Positions 1 through 6,499 of a stretch of DNA of 13,628 nt are shown here, piece by piece. Within the stretch, counting starts at the first letter, position 1; each line of letters starts with the position of its first letter. Origin of the DNA: Oscillospiraceae bacterium. Lineage in GTDB: Bacteria; Bacillota; Clostridia; Oscillospirales; Oscillospiraceae. The translations under genes were made by a program, and so were the position numbers. Under the pieces are notes generated by a model. It had not been told where the DNA came from. It ran no database searches and worked only from the letters and a program-made list of their open reading frames with translations. The stretch lies in assembly GCA_031280855.1 (NCBI GenBank), contig JAITGH010000098.1, forward strand, positions 1 to 13,628, read 5' to 3'.

Positions 1-498
1 GGACGGCGCGATCCCGTCGTCCGCGTCGCCGCTCCAGAGTATCCACCGCACGGTAAGACCCGGCAGTACGTCCCAATCGAACGCCGCGTCGCCGCGCCCC
101 GGTAACGCTCGAGCTCCCGACGCTCGCATACACTCGCTCCAGCGCGGCACGTCGCGCCCAAACTTCGCGAATCGGCGCACACAGCGCCCTTGGAAGTTCG
201 GGTCGTACAGCGAGCCCCACGGCACGTCGCGGTATGCGAGAAACGATCCGTTGAACGGCGTGAGCCGACCCTCCGCAAGGTAACGCAGCAGCAGACTCTT
301 CGACGCGGCGGGACCGTCCGGCTCGAAGCTTGCGCTCGGGTGCGATACGCGAACGGCGCGTCCGAACAGCGAGAGCTCGAACGCGGCTCCGTCGAACGCG
401 GCTCCGCACCGCCGTGCGGCCTCGAACGCGTCAAGTCCCGCGAATACGGACGAGAAGTGCGCCAGCGGCCGCCCCTCCTTGTTGTTCGTAATGTCCAT
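1..498 (-). CDS. DUF3786-family protein, 3' end outside the window
   Basis: An open frame of 166 codons runs from ATG at 498 off the left edge with no stop, so the C-terminus is missing. The translation fits the DUF3786 family as I know it: a Gly-rich beta segment with an 'LFGR' turn (residues 44-47), 'LLLRYL' (69-74), an 'LxPFNG..LAYRDVPWG' segment (79-95), 'RFAKFG' (109-114), a 'GDAAF' loop (136-140), then 'LPGLTVRWILWSGDADD' (145-161), which resembles the family's hydrophobic strand followed by an acidic 'W-x-GD' motif. The family's function is unknown; it is mostly seen in anaerobes. There is no signal peptide or membrane segment. It lies 59 nt after hemZ but has its own promoter. The start is uncertain: ATG498 sits almost on the predicted transcription start, while a perfect AAGGAGG (474-480) lies 8 nt before an in-frame CTG at codon 12 (463-465). 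I annotate the ATG. Family assignment is from pattern recognition, without a profile search. Confidence 0.82.
   Translation of the reverse strand, partial: MDITNNKEGRPLAHFSSVFAGLDAFEAARRCGAAFDGAAFELSLFGRAVRVSHPSASFEPDGPAASKSLLLRYLAEGRLTPFNGSFLAYRDVPWGSLYDPNFQGRCVRRFAKFGRDVPRWSECMRASGARALPGRGDAAFDWDVLPGLTVRWILWSGDADDGIAPS
377..406. repeat. Perfect 15-bp tandem duplication inside the DUF3786 gene
   Basis: The unit TCGAACGCGGCTCCG occurs twice head to tail (377-391 and 392-406) without a mismatch. Because the unit is 15 bp it keeps the frame and gives the repeated peptide GAAFD/GAAFE at about residues 32-41, just before the conserved beta region. It looks like a recent slippage duplication. Confidence 0.75.
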
Positions 499-504
499 GA
501 CTCC

Positions 505-533
505 AGTATAACAGACTTCCGCGCCGAAGTCAA
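505..533 (-). promoter_or_regulatory. Sigma-A-type promoter of the DUF3786 gene
   Basis: On the minus strand the -35 box TTGACT (533-528) and -10 box TATACT (510-505) are separated by exactly 17 nt, close to the TTGACA/TATAAT consensus. Transcription should begin about 7 nt past the -10 box, at about 498-499. That is the annotated ATG itself, so the mRNA would be leaderless or would use the downstream CTG start. The promoter lies in the 59-nt gap after hemZ, which makes the DUF3786 gene independently transcribable from the upstream operon. Confidence 0.72.
514..531 (-). promoter_or_regulatory. Near-perfect 18-bp palindrome filling the promoter spacer (possible operator)
   Basis: GACTTCGGCGCGGAAGTC is self-complementary in 8 of 9 base pairs; the only mismatch is G/G at the seventh pair. 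It overlaps the -35 box by four bases and reaches to 3 bp short of the -10 box. A repressor bound there would block RNA polymerase. As RNA from hemZ read-through it could fold as a hairpin, but no T-run follows, so it is a poor terminator. The operator role is inference from position and symmetry. Confidence 0.4.
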
Positions 534-557
534 GCCGTATTCCAAACTTCCGCAACA

Positions 558-1880
558 TCACGGAGCCGCGAAGTCCGCGATGTACTCCGCCGGGTATTTC
601 TTGTTGAAGCTTCGAGTAATGCGCCGCGCTCCGCCGGGCGTGACGAGCTTAGTCGCGCCTCCGGCTCCGAGCGCGTAGACGGAGCACAACTCCTCCATCA
701 TCGCGACGTTGTAGCGGCACTCGAACCCTTTGCGAGTCCATCCGGAGTTCTCGAACCCGCCCGCGCTGTACTTCTGACGGTAGAGGTAGTACGGCTCCAG
801 TCCGCAATTGCGTAATCGCGAGAACGCGTAGTCCAGCATCGCGCCGACCTCACTGCCGCCGGGCGTCGGCACGCGCTCCGCGTTCCAATCGGAGCCGCGC
901 TTACGCGTCAGAGTGTGCAGCGTCACGTTCTCCGGCTCCAGCGCGAGTACAACGTCAACGCTTCGCTTGAAGCCTTCGAGGTCATCTCCGGGCAATCCCG
1001 CGATCAAGTCCATGTTAACGCACTCGAATCCGCGCTCCCGCGCTTGGTTGAACGCGTCGACCGCGTCCTGAGCGGAGTGCCGTCTGCCGATGTTCGCAAG
1101 TACGCGGTCGCTCATCGTCTGAGGGTTCACGCTGATGCGAGTAACGCCGCACTCTTGAAGCGCGTCCAATCGCTCGGGCGTAATCGTATCCGGGCGACCC
1201 GCTTCGACGGTAAACTCCGCGCCGTCAGGCAATGCGAAGCGCTCGCGAAGCCGAGTGATCAACCGGCGCAGTTGCTCCGCCGACAGCGTAGTCGGCGTAC
1301 CGCCTCCGATGTAGACGGCGGCGACACGCTCGCCCCGACTTGCGACCTGCGCGGAGACGAAGTCAATCTCACGCTCCAGCGCGTCAAGGTAGGGTGAGAC
1401 GAGGTGCGCGTGCCGCTCCGTGGAGTTGCTGACAAACGAGCAATACGCGCATCTTGAGGGGCAAAACGGGATGGCGGCATACAGCATCACGCCGCCGTGC
1501 GGGATTCCGTCGGCGACGGTTCGAGCATACCGTGCAGTCGATTCTGCTAACGCGGCACGCTCCGGCGTTACGAAGTAGTCTCGCACGAGGTCGGCGCCCT
1601 GAATCGCAAGCTGAGTCGGCTTAACCCCGCTCACCGCGCCCCACGGCGGAGGCTCCTGCAACTGCGGAAGCGCGGCGAGGTACAGCGCGACCTTAAGCGC
1701 ATAGCGTTCCGCACGCGTGTCAAACGGCGCGTCCACGCGCCGCGATGCGCTCAAGCCGTTGACAGTCGCAAACGCTACCCCGCCGCGAAGCTCCGACGTT
1801 GCGTCGATGTCATGGGTTCCAAACAGCGACAACGCGGTCTGCTCGACGGCGTAGCGATGGCTATGCCCGATTAAGCGCAT
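558..1880 (-). CDS. hemZ: HemZ-type radical SAM protein (coproporphyrinogen dehydrogenase family)
   Basis: The 440-residue protein has the radical SAM cluster motif C140-x3-C144-x2-C147, which binds a [4Fe-4S] cluster and SAM. It continues with 'YIGGGTPTTL' (190-199), 'EAGRPDTI' (226-233), 'RISVNPQTM' (248-256) and 'NMDLIAGLPGD' (289-299), all typical of the HemN/HemW/HemZ superfamily. The C-terminal 'YLYRQKYSAGGFENSGW' region (366-381) resembles HemZ rather than HemW. The N-terminal 130 residues form the HemZ-specific extension. Length is slightly below the usual 480-500. HemZ proteins are annotated as oxygen-independent coproporphyrinogen III dehydrogenases, but many clostridia that carry them lack a full heme pathway, so the substrate here is open. 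The start overlaps the end of the MBL hydrolase gene by 20 nt, which suggests translational coupling; only a weak GTGAAG precedes the ATG. It is the last gene of the operon from recD2. Confidence 0.88.
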   Translation of the reverse strand: MRLIGHSHRYAVEQTALSLFGTHDIDATSELRGGVAFATVNGLSASRRVDAPFDTRAERYALKVALYLAALPQLQEPPPWGAVSGVKPTQLAIQGADLVRDYFVTPERAALAESTARYARTVADGIPHGGVMLYAAIPFCPSRCAYCSFVSNSTERHAHLVSPYLDALEREIDFVSAQVASRGERVAAVYIGGGTPTTLSAEQLRRLITRLRERFALPDGAEFTVEAGRPDTITPERLDALQECGVTRISVNPQTMSDRVLANIGRRHSAQDAVDAFNQARERGFECVNMDLIAGLPGDDLEGFKRSVDVVLALEPENVTLHTLTRKRGSDWNAERVPTPGGSEVGAMLDYAFSRLRNCGLEPYYLYRQKYSAGGFENSGWTRKGFECRYNVAMMEELCSVYALGAGGATKLVTPGGARRITRSFNKKYPAEYIADFAAP

Positions 1881-2451
1881 ACTTCACATAGTAGTTATGC
1901 ATACGTTCACGCTCCAGCGTGGAGGACTCCGCGTGACCGGGATAGACCTCGTAATCGCCGGGCAACGCGGAGAGACGACGCAGCGAGTCAAGCAGCACCT
2001 CCATGGAGCCGCCGTCGAAATCGGTACGCCCGCAGCTATCGCGGAACAGCGTATCGCCGGTGAACAGCGCGTCCTCGCACCGCAGGCAGACTCCGCCGGG
2101 CGTATGACCCGGTGTCGCGATAACCTCGAACGTCAACGCGCCAACGCTCACGCGGTCACCGTCGCGGTATGTACGCAGGTTCGGCGTACCCTCCAGCGGC
2201 TGCGAATCGGCGGGGTGAACGAACACCGGAACGGCGCGGCTCGCGATTATCTCCGGCACCGCGGTTATGTGGTCGAAGTGCCCGTGAGTTATGAGGATCG
2301 CGGTAAGCGAGAACTTCGCGTCCTCGATGTAGTTCAGGATCGCCGCGCTTTCCGCGCCGGGATCGATCACCGCGCACTGCATCGTCGTCTCGTCGCCTAC
2401 GATATAACAGTTCGTAAGCACGGGACCAACTTCCAACGGCTGAATCAGCAT
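1861..2451 (-). CDS. MBL-fold metallo-hydrolase (glyoxalase II-like)
   Basis: This is a compact 196-residue metallo-beta-lactamase-fold enzyme, cytoplasmic with no signal peptide. The full dinuclear metal site is visible: THGHFDH (55-61, ligands H56, H58, D60, H61), H116 in 'TPGHTPGG', D133 in 'FTGDTLF' and H173 in 'YPGH'. This spacing is that of the hydroxyacylglutathione-hydrolase-like (GloB/YqgX) branch, which cleaves thioesters such as S-lactoyl-thiols. The exact substrate cannot be read from sequence, and many such proteins have no tested activity. The ATG is well supported: GGAGGT lies 8 nt upstream. The gene sits 51 nt after mreB and overlaps hemZ by 20 nt. As I recall, an MBL hydrolase next to hemZ recurs in clostridial genomes, so the pair may work on related thiol or redox chemistry; that link is inference. 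Confidence 0.88.
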   Translation of the reverse strand: MLIQPLEVGPVLTNCYIVGDETTMQCAVIDPGAESAAILNYIEDAKFSLTAILITHGHFDHITAVPEIIASRAVPVFVHPADSQPLEGTPNLRTYRDGDRVSVGALTFEVIATPGHTPGGVCLRCEDALFTGDTLFRDSCGRTDFDGGSMEVLLDSLRRLSALPGDYEVYPGHAESSTLERERMHNYYVKYALNRA

Positions 2452-2502
2452 GGTTGAGTACCTCCATTTACTAGTCGCTCGGATTCGGACGCGCCGATGG
2501 CT

Positions 2503-3522
2503 CTACTCAAGCTGGCGCTTCCGCACGAGGTTAATCGGGCCCTCGGTCATCTCGTTAAGCCCGGCGAGCGCCTTGCCGACGCCGAGCGCGACGCAGCTTG
2601 CCGGATTCGCGGCGATCGAGGCGGCGACCTCCGTGCGTGCGGATACCAAATCGTCCATGCCGCGCAGTAACGCACCTCCGCCCGTCAAGATGATCCCGTT
2701 TTCCGAGACGTCGGCGACAAGCTCCGGCGGAGTGTTCTCCAGCACGTTCTGGATCTCCTCAAGGATTCGCTCGCACGGCTCCTCGAACGCGTCGCGAAGC
2801 TCGTCGGAGTTAATCGTGAACATACGCGGCAATCCGGTAAGCAGGCAGCGCCCCTTGACCTCCATCGTAGTGATGTCCTCCTGCGGGTAGACGGAGCCGA
2901 GGCTGATCTTCAAGTCTTCGGCGGTGCGATCTCCGATAAGTATGTTGTGCTTGCGCTTCACATAACGGATAATCGCGTCGTCGAACGCGTCTCCGGCGAC
3001 CTTGATGGAGCCCGACCGCACGATCCCGCTAAGGCTTAGCACCGCGATATCGGTGGTGCCGCCGCCGATATCGACGACCATGTGCCCGTCAGGCTGAGAG
3101 ATATCGATACCCGCGCCCATCGCCGCCGCAAGCGGCTCCTCGATTAGGTAGACCTTGCGCGCTCCGGCGGACATGCCCGCGTCGATTACGGCGCGTTCCT
3201 CAACCTCTGTAATGCTGCTGGGCACGCATACCAGCAATCGCGGTTTGAACAGGCTGAGCGTTCCGATCTTGCGCAGCAGCTCCCGCAGCATCTTCTCCGT
3301 AAGCTCATAGTCGGAGATCACGCCGCCGCGAAGCGGCCGCACCGCCGCGATATTGCCCGGAGTGCGCCCAAGCATCTGCTGTGCCTCCGCGCCCGCCTTC
3401 AGCATCTTCCCGTTGTTCTTGTCGATCGCCACTACCGCAGGCTCCGACAATACGATGCCCTTACCCTTAACGTACACGACGACTGTCGCGCTGCCAAGGT
3501 CGATTCCTATATCCTTGCCCAT
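2503..3522 (-). CDS. mreB: Rod-shape-determining protein MreB/Mbl (bacterial actin)
   Basis: The 339-residue protein matches MreB over its full length. It begins with the phosphate-1 motif 'IGIDLGSATVVVYVKGKG' (5-22), followed by 'EPAVVA' (27-32), the catalytic 'IEEPLAAAMGAG' segment (127-138), phosphate-2 'VVDIGGGTTDIAVLSL' (149-164) and the adenosine motif 'ILTGGGALLRGMDDL' (278-292). MreB polymerises on ATP into membrane-bound filaments that direct the elongasome and sidewall peptidoglycan synthesis. As in other Gram-positive MreBs there is no N-terminal amphipathic helix. The usual mreC and mreD partners are absent; the gene is third in an operon after comF (3-nt gap), so it may be an Mbl/MreBH-type paralogue rather than the dcw-linked copy. 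Its ribosome-binding GAGG lies within the last codons of comF, 8 nt from the ATG, which suggests coupled translation. Confidence 0.95.
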   Translation of the reverse strand: MGKDIGIDLGSATVVVYVKGKGIVLSEPAVVAIDKNNGKMLKAGAEAQQMLGRTPGNIAAVRPLRGGVISDYELTEKMLRELLRKIGTLSLFKPRLLVCVPSSITEVEERAVIDAGMSAGARKVYLIEEPLAAAMGAGIDISQPDGHMVVDIGGGTTDIAVLSLSGIVRSGSIKVAGDAFDDAIIRYVKRKHNILIGDRTAEDLKISLGSVYPQEDITTMEVKGRCLLTGLPRMFTINSDELRDAFEEPCERILEEIQNVLENTPPELVADVSENGIILTGGGALLRGMDDLVSARTEVAASIAANPASCVALGVGKALAGLNEMTEGPINLVRKRQLE

Positions 3523-3525
3523 GTA

Positions 3526-4200
3526 TTAATCCTCAGCTTTCTGGTTGCGAGCCACCGCGCACAACGTCACCGCTCCTACGACGTCCGCGCCGCCGCCGCG
3601 CAATACCCGCACACATTCCCGAATCGTCGCGCCCGTGGTCAGCACGTCGTCGACCAACAGGACTCGCAGCCCCGCAAGACTTGCACTGCGCTTCAAGCGA
3701 AACGCGCCTTGAGTGTTCTGCTCCCGCTGTTCCGCGCCCAGCGAGCTATTCGCGACTCTCACCCGTTTCCGCAACGGTGAGATTACCGGCGCTCCGTCAA
3801 GCTCCCGCGATAGCGCGTCGGCAAGCAGCCGCGTCTGATTATAGCCGCGTCGAAGCCGACGAGTCAAACTAAGCGGTACGCACGCGATCGCGTCGAACTC
3901 CGGCAGTAGGTTGCGAACGCACGCCGCCATCAGGCTCGCGAACGGTCGAGCCGCTCGAACTCTGCCGTGGAACTTGAACCGCAGCAACGCGCCTCTCGCA
4001 AGCCCCTCGTACCGCAGCGGAGCGGTTACCGGCAACGCGGCTCCGTCAACCGTCAGCGTCGTCGGCTCACCATACCACGGCAGCGACAGCTTGCACTCGC
4101 CGCATACTCCGCCGGGCTCCGGCTTACCGCAAAACACGCACGACCGCGGGAACAGCAGACCTCGCAACGCCTCGACCGCACGGCTAAGCACGCGCTTCAT
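3526..4200 (-). CDS. comF: ComF-family phosphoribosyltransferase-fold protein
   Basis: This 224-residue protein has the standard ComF layout: an N-terminal zinc ribbon with two CxxC pairs (C21/C24 and C33/C36), 'LRYEGLARGALLRFKFHG' (62-79), 'RRGYNQTRLLADAL' (117-130), and the PRPP-binding loop 'LLVDDVLTTGATI' (181-193). In Bacillus and Haemophilus, ComF is required for natural transformation, acting with the ComFA translocase or DprA; the family is also widespread in bacteria not known to be competent. No comFA or other com gene is in view. The start overlaps the 3' end of recD2 by 17 nt and only a weak GGCGG-type ribosome-binding sequence precedes it, so translation is probably coupled. Next to recD2, a role in handling single-stranded DNA is plausible but inferred. 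Confidence 0.92.
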   Translation of the reverse strand: MKRVLSRAVEALRGLLFPRSCVFCGKPEPGGVCGECKLSLPWYGEPTTLTVDGAALPVTAPLRYEGLARGALLRFKFHGRVRAARPFASLMAACVRNLLPEFDAIACVPLSLTRRLRRGYNQTRLLADALSRELDGAPVISPLRKRVRVANSSLGAEQREQNTQGAFRLKRSASLAGLRVLLVDDVLTTGATIRECVRVLRGGGADVVGAVTLCAVARNQKAED

Positions 4201-6391
4201 TTGCCGCCATCGTCATACGAGCGCCGAGTGCAGAGAACCTGCGGTGCGGGCGATCGTTCTGCGTCATCGCGGCTACCGCGTTCTCGTCGCCGACGATCAC
4301 CAGAAGCTCCCGCGCTCGCGTGACGGCAGTGTAGAGAATCGAGCGCGACGCGAGCGTCCTCGGCACGTTCATAAGCGCAAGCACAACGGCGCGGTACTCG
4401 CTGCCCTGAGCCTTGTGAACGGTCGTCGCGAACGCGTGCTCAATCTCCGTAAGCTGCTCGAACGCATACTCGACAAGCTTGTCCTCGAAATCGACGGTAA
4501 GGGATTGCAGCCGCGGGCTTATCTCCGTAACCGTTCCGACGTCGCCGTTGAACACGCCCTCCCCGACCTCGCCGCTTTGCCGCTTCCATGACAGCTCATA
4601 GTTGTTGCGGATCTGCATCACGCGGTCGCCGACGCGAAACGTTACGGATCCGAACTGACGCTCCGGCTTGAGCGCCTCCGGCGGGTTAAGCGCGAACTGA
4701 AGCCTGCGGTTAAGCTCATGAGTACCCGTGTCGTTAATACGCGTCGGGGTAAGCACCTGGATTTGGTCGGGCGCGATCCCCATATTGCGCGGTAAGCGAT
4801 TGACGCACAGATCCTCGATCAAATTGACGGCGGCGCCCGCGTCGCGGCACTTCATAATGAAGAAGTCGTCGGACTTCCGCCCGTTCTCCGGCACTATGCC
4901 GCTGTTAATGCGGTGCGCGTTGCGAATGATCAAGCTCTCCGCCGCTTGACGGAAGATCTCCGTAAGCCTGACGGTGGGAACCAGCCCGCTTGCGATGATG
5001 TCGCGGAACACATTGCCGGGTCCGACGCTTGGCAGCTGATCCGCGTCGCCGACGAGAATCAGACGGCAATCCGGCTTCAACGCCTCCAACAGCGCGTGCA
5101 TTAGCTCGATGTCCACCATGGAGATCTCGTCGAGCACGACCGCGTTGACAGGCAACGGCGACTCTCGGTTCCGATTGAAGATCATCGCGCCGGATCGATC
5201 CTCCATCTTGACCTCCAGCAATCGGTGAATGGTTTGAGCGTCGCGACCGCACAGTTCCGCCATGCGCTTTGCGGCGCGTCCTGTCGGCGCGGCGAGCGCG
5301 GTCTTCAGCCCCATGCGGTCGAACAGCGTGATTATGGCTCGAACCGTCGTTGTCTTACCCGTGCCGGGTCCCCCGGTAAGCACGAGTACCGAGCGCGTCG
5401 CCGCCTGCGTAACCGCGTCGCGCTGACCCTGCGCGGGTTCGATGGTCATATTCAATTCTTTCCAGATATTGTCAGGGTTATACGAGGACGTCTTCTCCAT
5501 GCTCGACATTTTGGCAAGCGTTTCCGCGACGGCGACCTCCGCGACGTACATACTGCGAAGATACGCGACAGGCTCACCGCCTAACCTCTCGCTGACCAGT
5601 TCGCCGGAGTCGTACAAGACTTCAAGCGCGTCCTCTACGACGTCACGCGGCACTCCGGCGAGATTGTTCACCGCTTGAGCAAGCTGAGGCGTCGGCAGGA
5701 ACACATGCCCGTTGTCGGTATTATGGCGCAGTACGAAGACGACCGCCGCCTGAACGCGCTCCAGGCTATCGTACGCGAAGCCGAGCGTCTTGGCAAGCTT
5801 GTCGCAGTCCTCAAACTTCGCGCCGTACAGCGGATCTCCCAGCAGGTAGGGGTTCTCGCGAAGCGCCTCGACCGCGTTGTCGCCGTACGCATGGTAAAGC
5901 TTCATCGCGTGCCGCAGGTCAAGCTCGTTCTGATCGAAGAACTCCGCAAGTTTGCGGAATACGCGCTGCTTGGAGAACGCCTCCGCGATCAGCTTCGCCT
6001 TCTCGCCTGTGATACCCTTGATATTGACGAGCTGATGCGGATCCTCCTCGAGTACTCGCAGCGTATCCTCGCCGAAGTAACTGACGATGGACTTCGCCAA
6101 ATTCGCGCCTACGCCCTTGATCGCACCTGACGCGAGGAAGCTGAAAATCTCATCGGAGGTTCGCGGCATACGGTACGTGACGCGTTCCGCTTTGAATTGT
6201 GAGCCATACGCGGGGTGATTAGTCCACGAGCCGTGCAAAGTCAGCTGCTCCCCGGGCTGAACCGCCGGGAACGATCCGACGACGGTCGTCTCGCCGCCAT
6301 CGGGCTGAACGAATCGCAGCACGGCATAGCCGTTGTCCTCATTACGGTAGATGACGGCGGCGACAGAGCCGGAAAGTTCGATCTGAGGCAT
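4184..6391 (-). CDS. recD2: RecD2-type SF1B DNA helicase
   Basis: This 735-residue protein (numbered from the ATG at 6391) is a RecD2, the stand-alone form that works without RecBC as a 5'-3' ATP-dependent helicase in DNA repair. The N-terminal OB-like domain is followed by a helix-hairpin-helix-type region (about 89-130). Helicase motifs are complete: Walker A 'GGPGTGKTT' (340-348), Walker B 'VVLDEISMVD' (418-427), motif III 'LVGDADQLPSVGPG' (446-459), 'LTEIFRQ' (476-482), 'TVHKAQGSEY' (657-666) and motif VI 'LYTAVTRAR' (686-694). An in-frame GTG at 6403 gives a form four residues longer, but GGAG (6401-6398 on this strand) lies 6 nt before ATG6391 and would be inside the longer form, so the ATG is the better start. 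It is the first gene of the operon and overlaps comF by 17 nt. Confidence 0.95.
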   Translation of the reverse strand: MPQIELSGSVAAVIYRNEDNGYAVLRFVQPDGGETTVVGSFPAVQPGEQLTLHGSWTNHPAYGSQFKAERVTYRMPRTSDEIFSFLASGAIKGVGANLAKSIVSYFGEDTLRVLEEDPHQLVNIKGITGEKAKLIAEAFSKQRVFRKLAEFFDQNELDLRHAMKLYHAYGDNAVEALRENPYLLGDPLYGAKFEDCDKLAKTLGFAYDSLERVQAAVVFVLRHNTDNGHVFLPTPQLAQAVNNLAGVPRDVVEDALEVLYDSGELVSERLGGEPVAYLRSMYVAEVAVAETLAKMSSMEKTSSYNPDNIWKELNMTIEPAQGQRDAVTQAATRSVLVLTGGPGTGKTTTVRAIITLFDRMGLKTALAAPTGRAAKRMAELCGRDAQTIHRLLEVKMEDRSGAMIFNRNRESPLPVNAVVLDEISMVDIELMHALLEALKPDCRLILVGDADQLPSVGPGNVFRDIIASGLVPTVRLTEIFRQAAESLIIRNAHRINSGIVPENGRKSDDFFIMKCRDAGAAVNLIEDLCVNRLPRNMGIAPDQIQVLTPTRINDTGTHELNRRLQFALNPPEALKPERQFGSVTFRVGDRVMQIRNNYELSWKRQSGEVGEGVFNGDVGTVTEISPRLQSLTVDFEDKLVEYAFEQLTEIEHAFATTVHKAQGSEYRAVVLALMNVPRTLASRSILYTAVTRARELLVIVGDENAVAAMTQNDRPHRRFSALGARMTMAANEARA

Positions 6392-6397
6392 ATGCGT

Positions 6398-6401
6398 CTC
6401 C
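6398..6401 (-). promoter_or_regulatory. Ribosome binding site deciding the recD2 start
   Basis: GGAG on the minus strand ends 6 nt before the ATG at 6391. It overlaps the upstream GTG (6401-6403), which therefore cannot use it and has no good ribosome-binding sequence of its own. This favours the shorter protein. Confidence 0.65.
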
Positions 6402-6420
6402 ACTGACTGTTATAAGATAT

Positions 6421-6449
6421 AGTCTAATGATAACATAAAATTCGGTAAA
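6421..6449 (-). promoter_or_regulatory. Probable promoter of the recD2-comF-mreB-MBL-hemZ operon
   Basis: On the minus strand TTTACC (6449-6444) and TAGACT (6426-6421) are spaced 17 nt apart. The predicted transcription start at about 6414 gives a leader of about 22 nt with a normal ribosome-binding site. The -35 box is weaker than at rlmN. It lies back to back with the rlmN promoter: the two -35 boxes are 14 bp apart in an AT-rich stretch. Other AT-rich hexamers nearby, such as TATAAC at 6414-6409, are alternatives with worse -35 partners. Confidence 0.5.
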
Positions 6450-6463
6450 TGTAAATAGGCTAC

Positions 6464-6492
6464 TTGACAAATTGGTGAAAATGAGTTAGAAT
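6464..6492 (+). promoter_or_regulatory. Sigma-A-type promoter of rlmN, leaderless geometry
   Basis: A consensus -35 box TTGACA (6464-6469) and the -10 box TAGAAT (6487-6492, one base off TATAAT) are separated by 17 nt. Only seven bases (ACTCTGT) lie between the -10 box and the ATG at 6500, so transcription should start on or next to the first base of the start codon. No Shine-Dalgarno sequence is present. It probably drives the whole rlmN-stp-prkC-rsgA cluster. Confidence 0.8.
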
Positions 6493-6499
6493 ACTCTGT

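Noticed and set aside
514..531. Palindrome after hemZ as an intrinsic terminator of the recD2-hemZ operon
   Set aside because: It has no T-run on the minus strand, and its placement within the promoter spacer fits an operator better.
190..678. Plus-strand open frame spanning the DUF3786-hemZ gap
   Set aside because: It runs antisense across two better-supported genes and the DUF3786 promoter, has an Arg-rich composition, and lacks a ribosome-binding site.
2450..2890. Plus-strand open frame opposite mreB
   Set aside because: It is a shadow of the well-conserved mreB coding frame; the Ser/Arg-rich translation matches no family and GC-rich DNA makes such frames common.
6392..6403. GTG start four codons upstream for recD2
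   Set aside because: The only good ribosome-binding sequence (GGAG) overlaps this GTG and is correctly spaced for the ATG at 6391.
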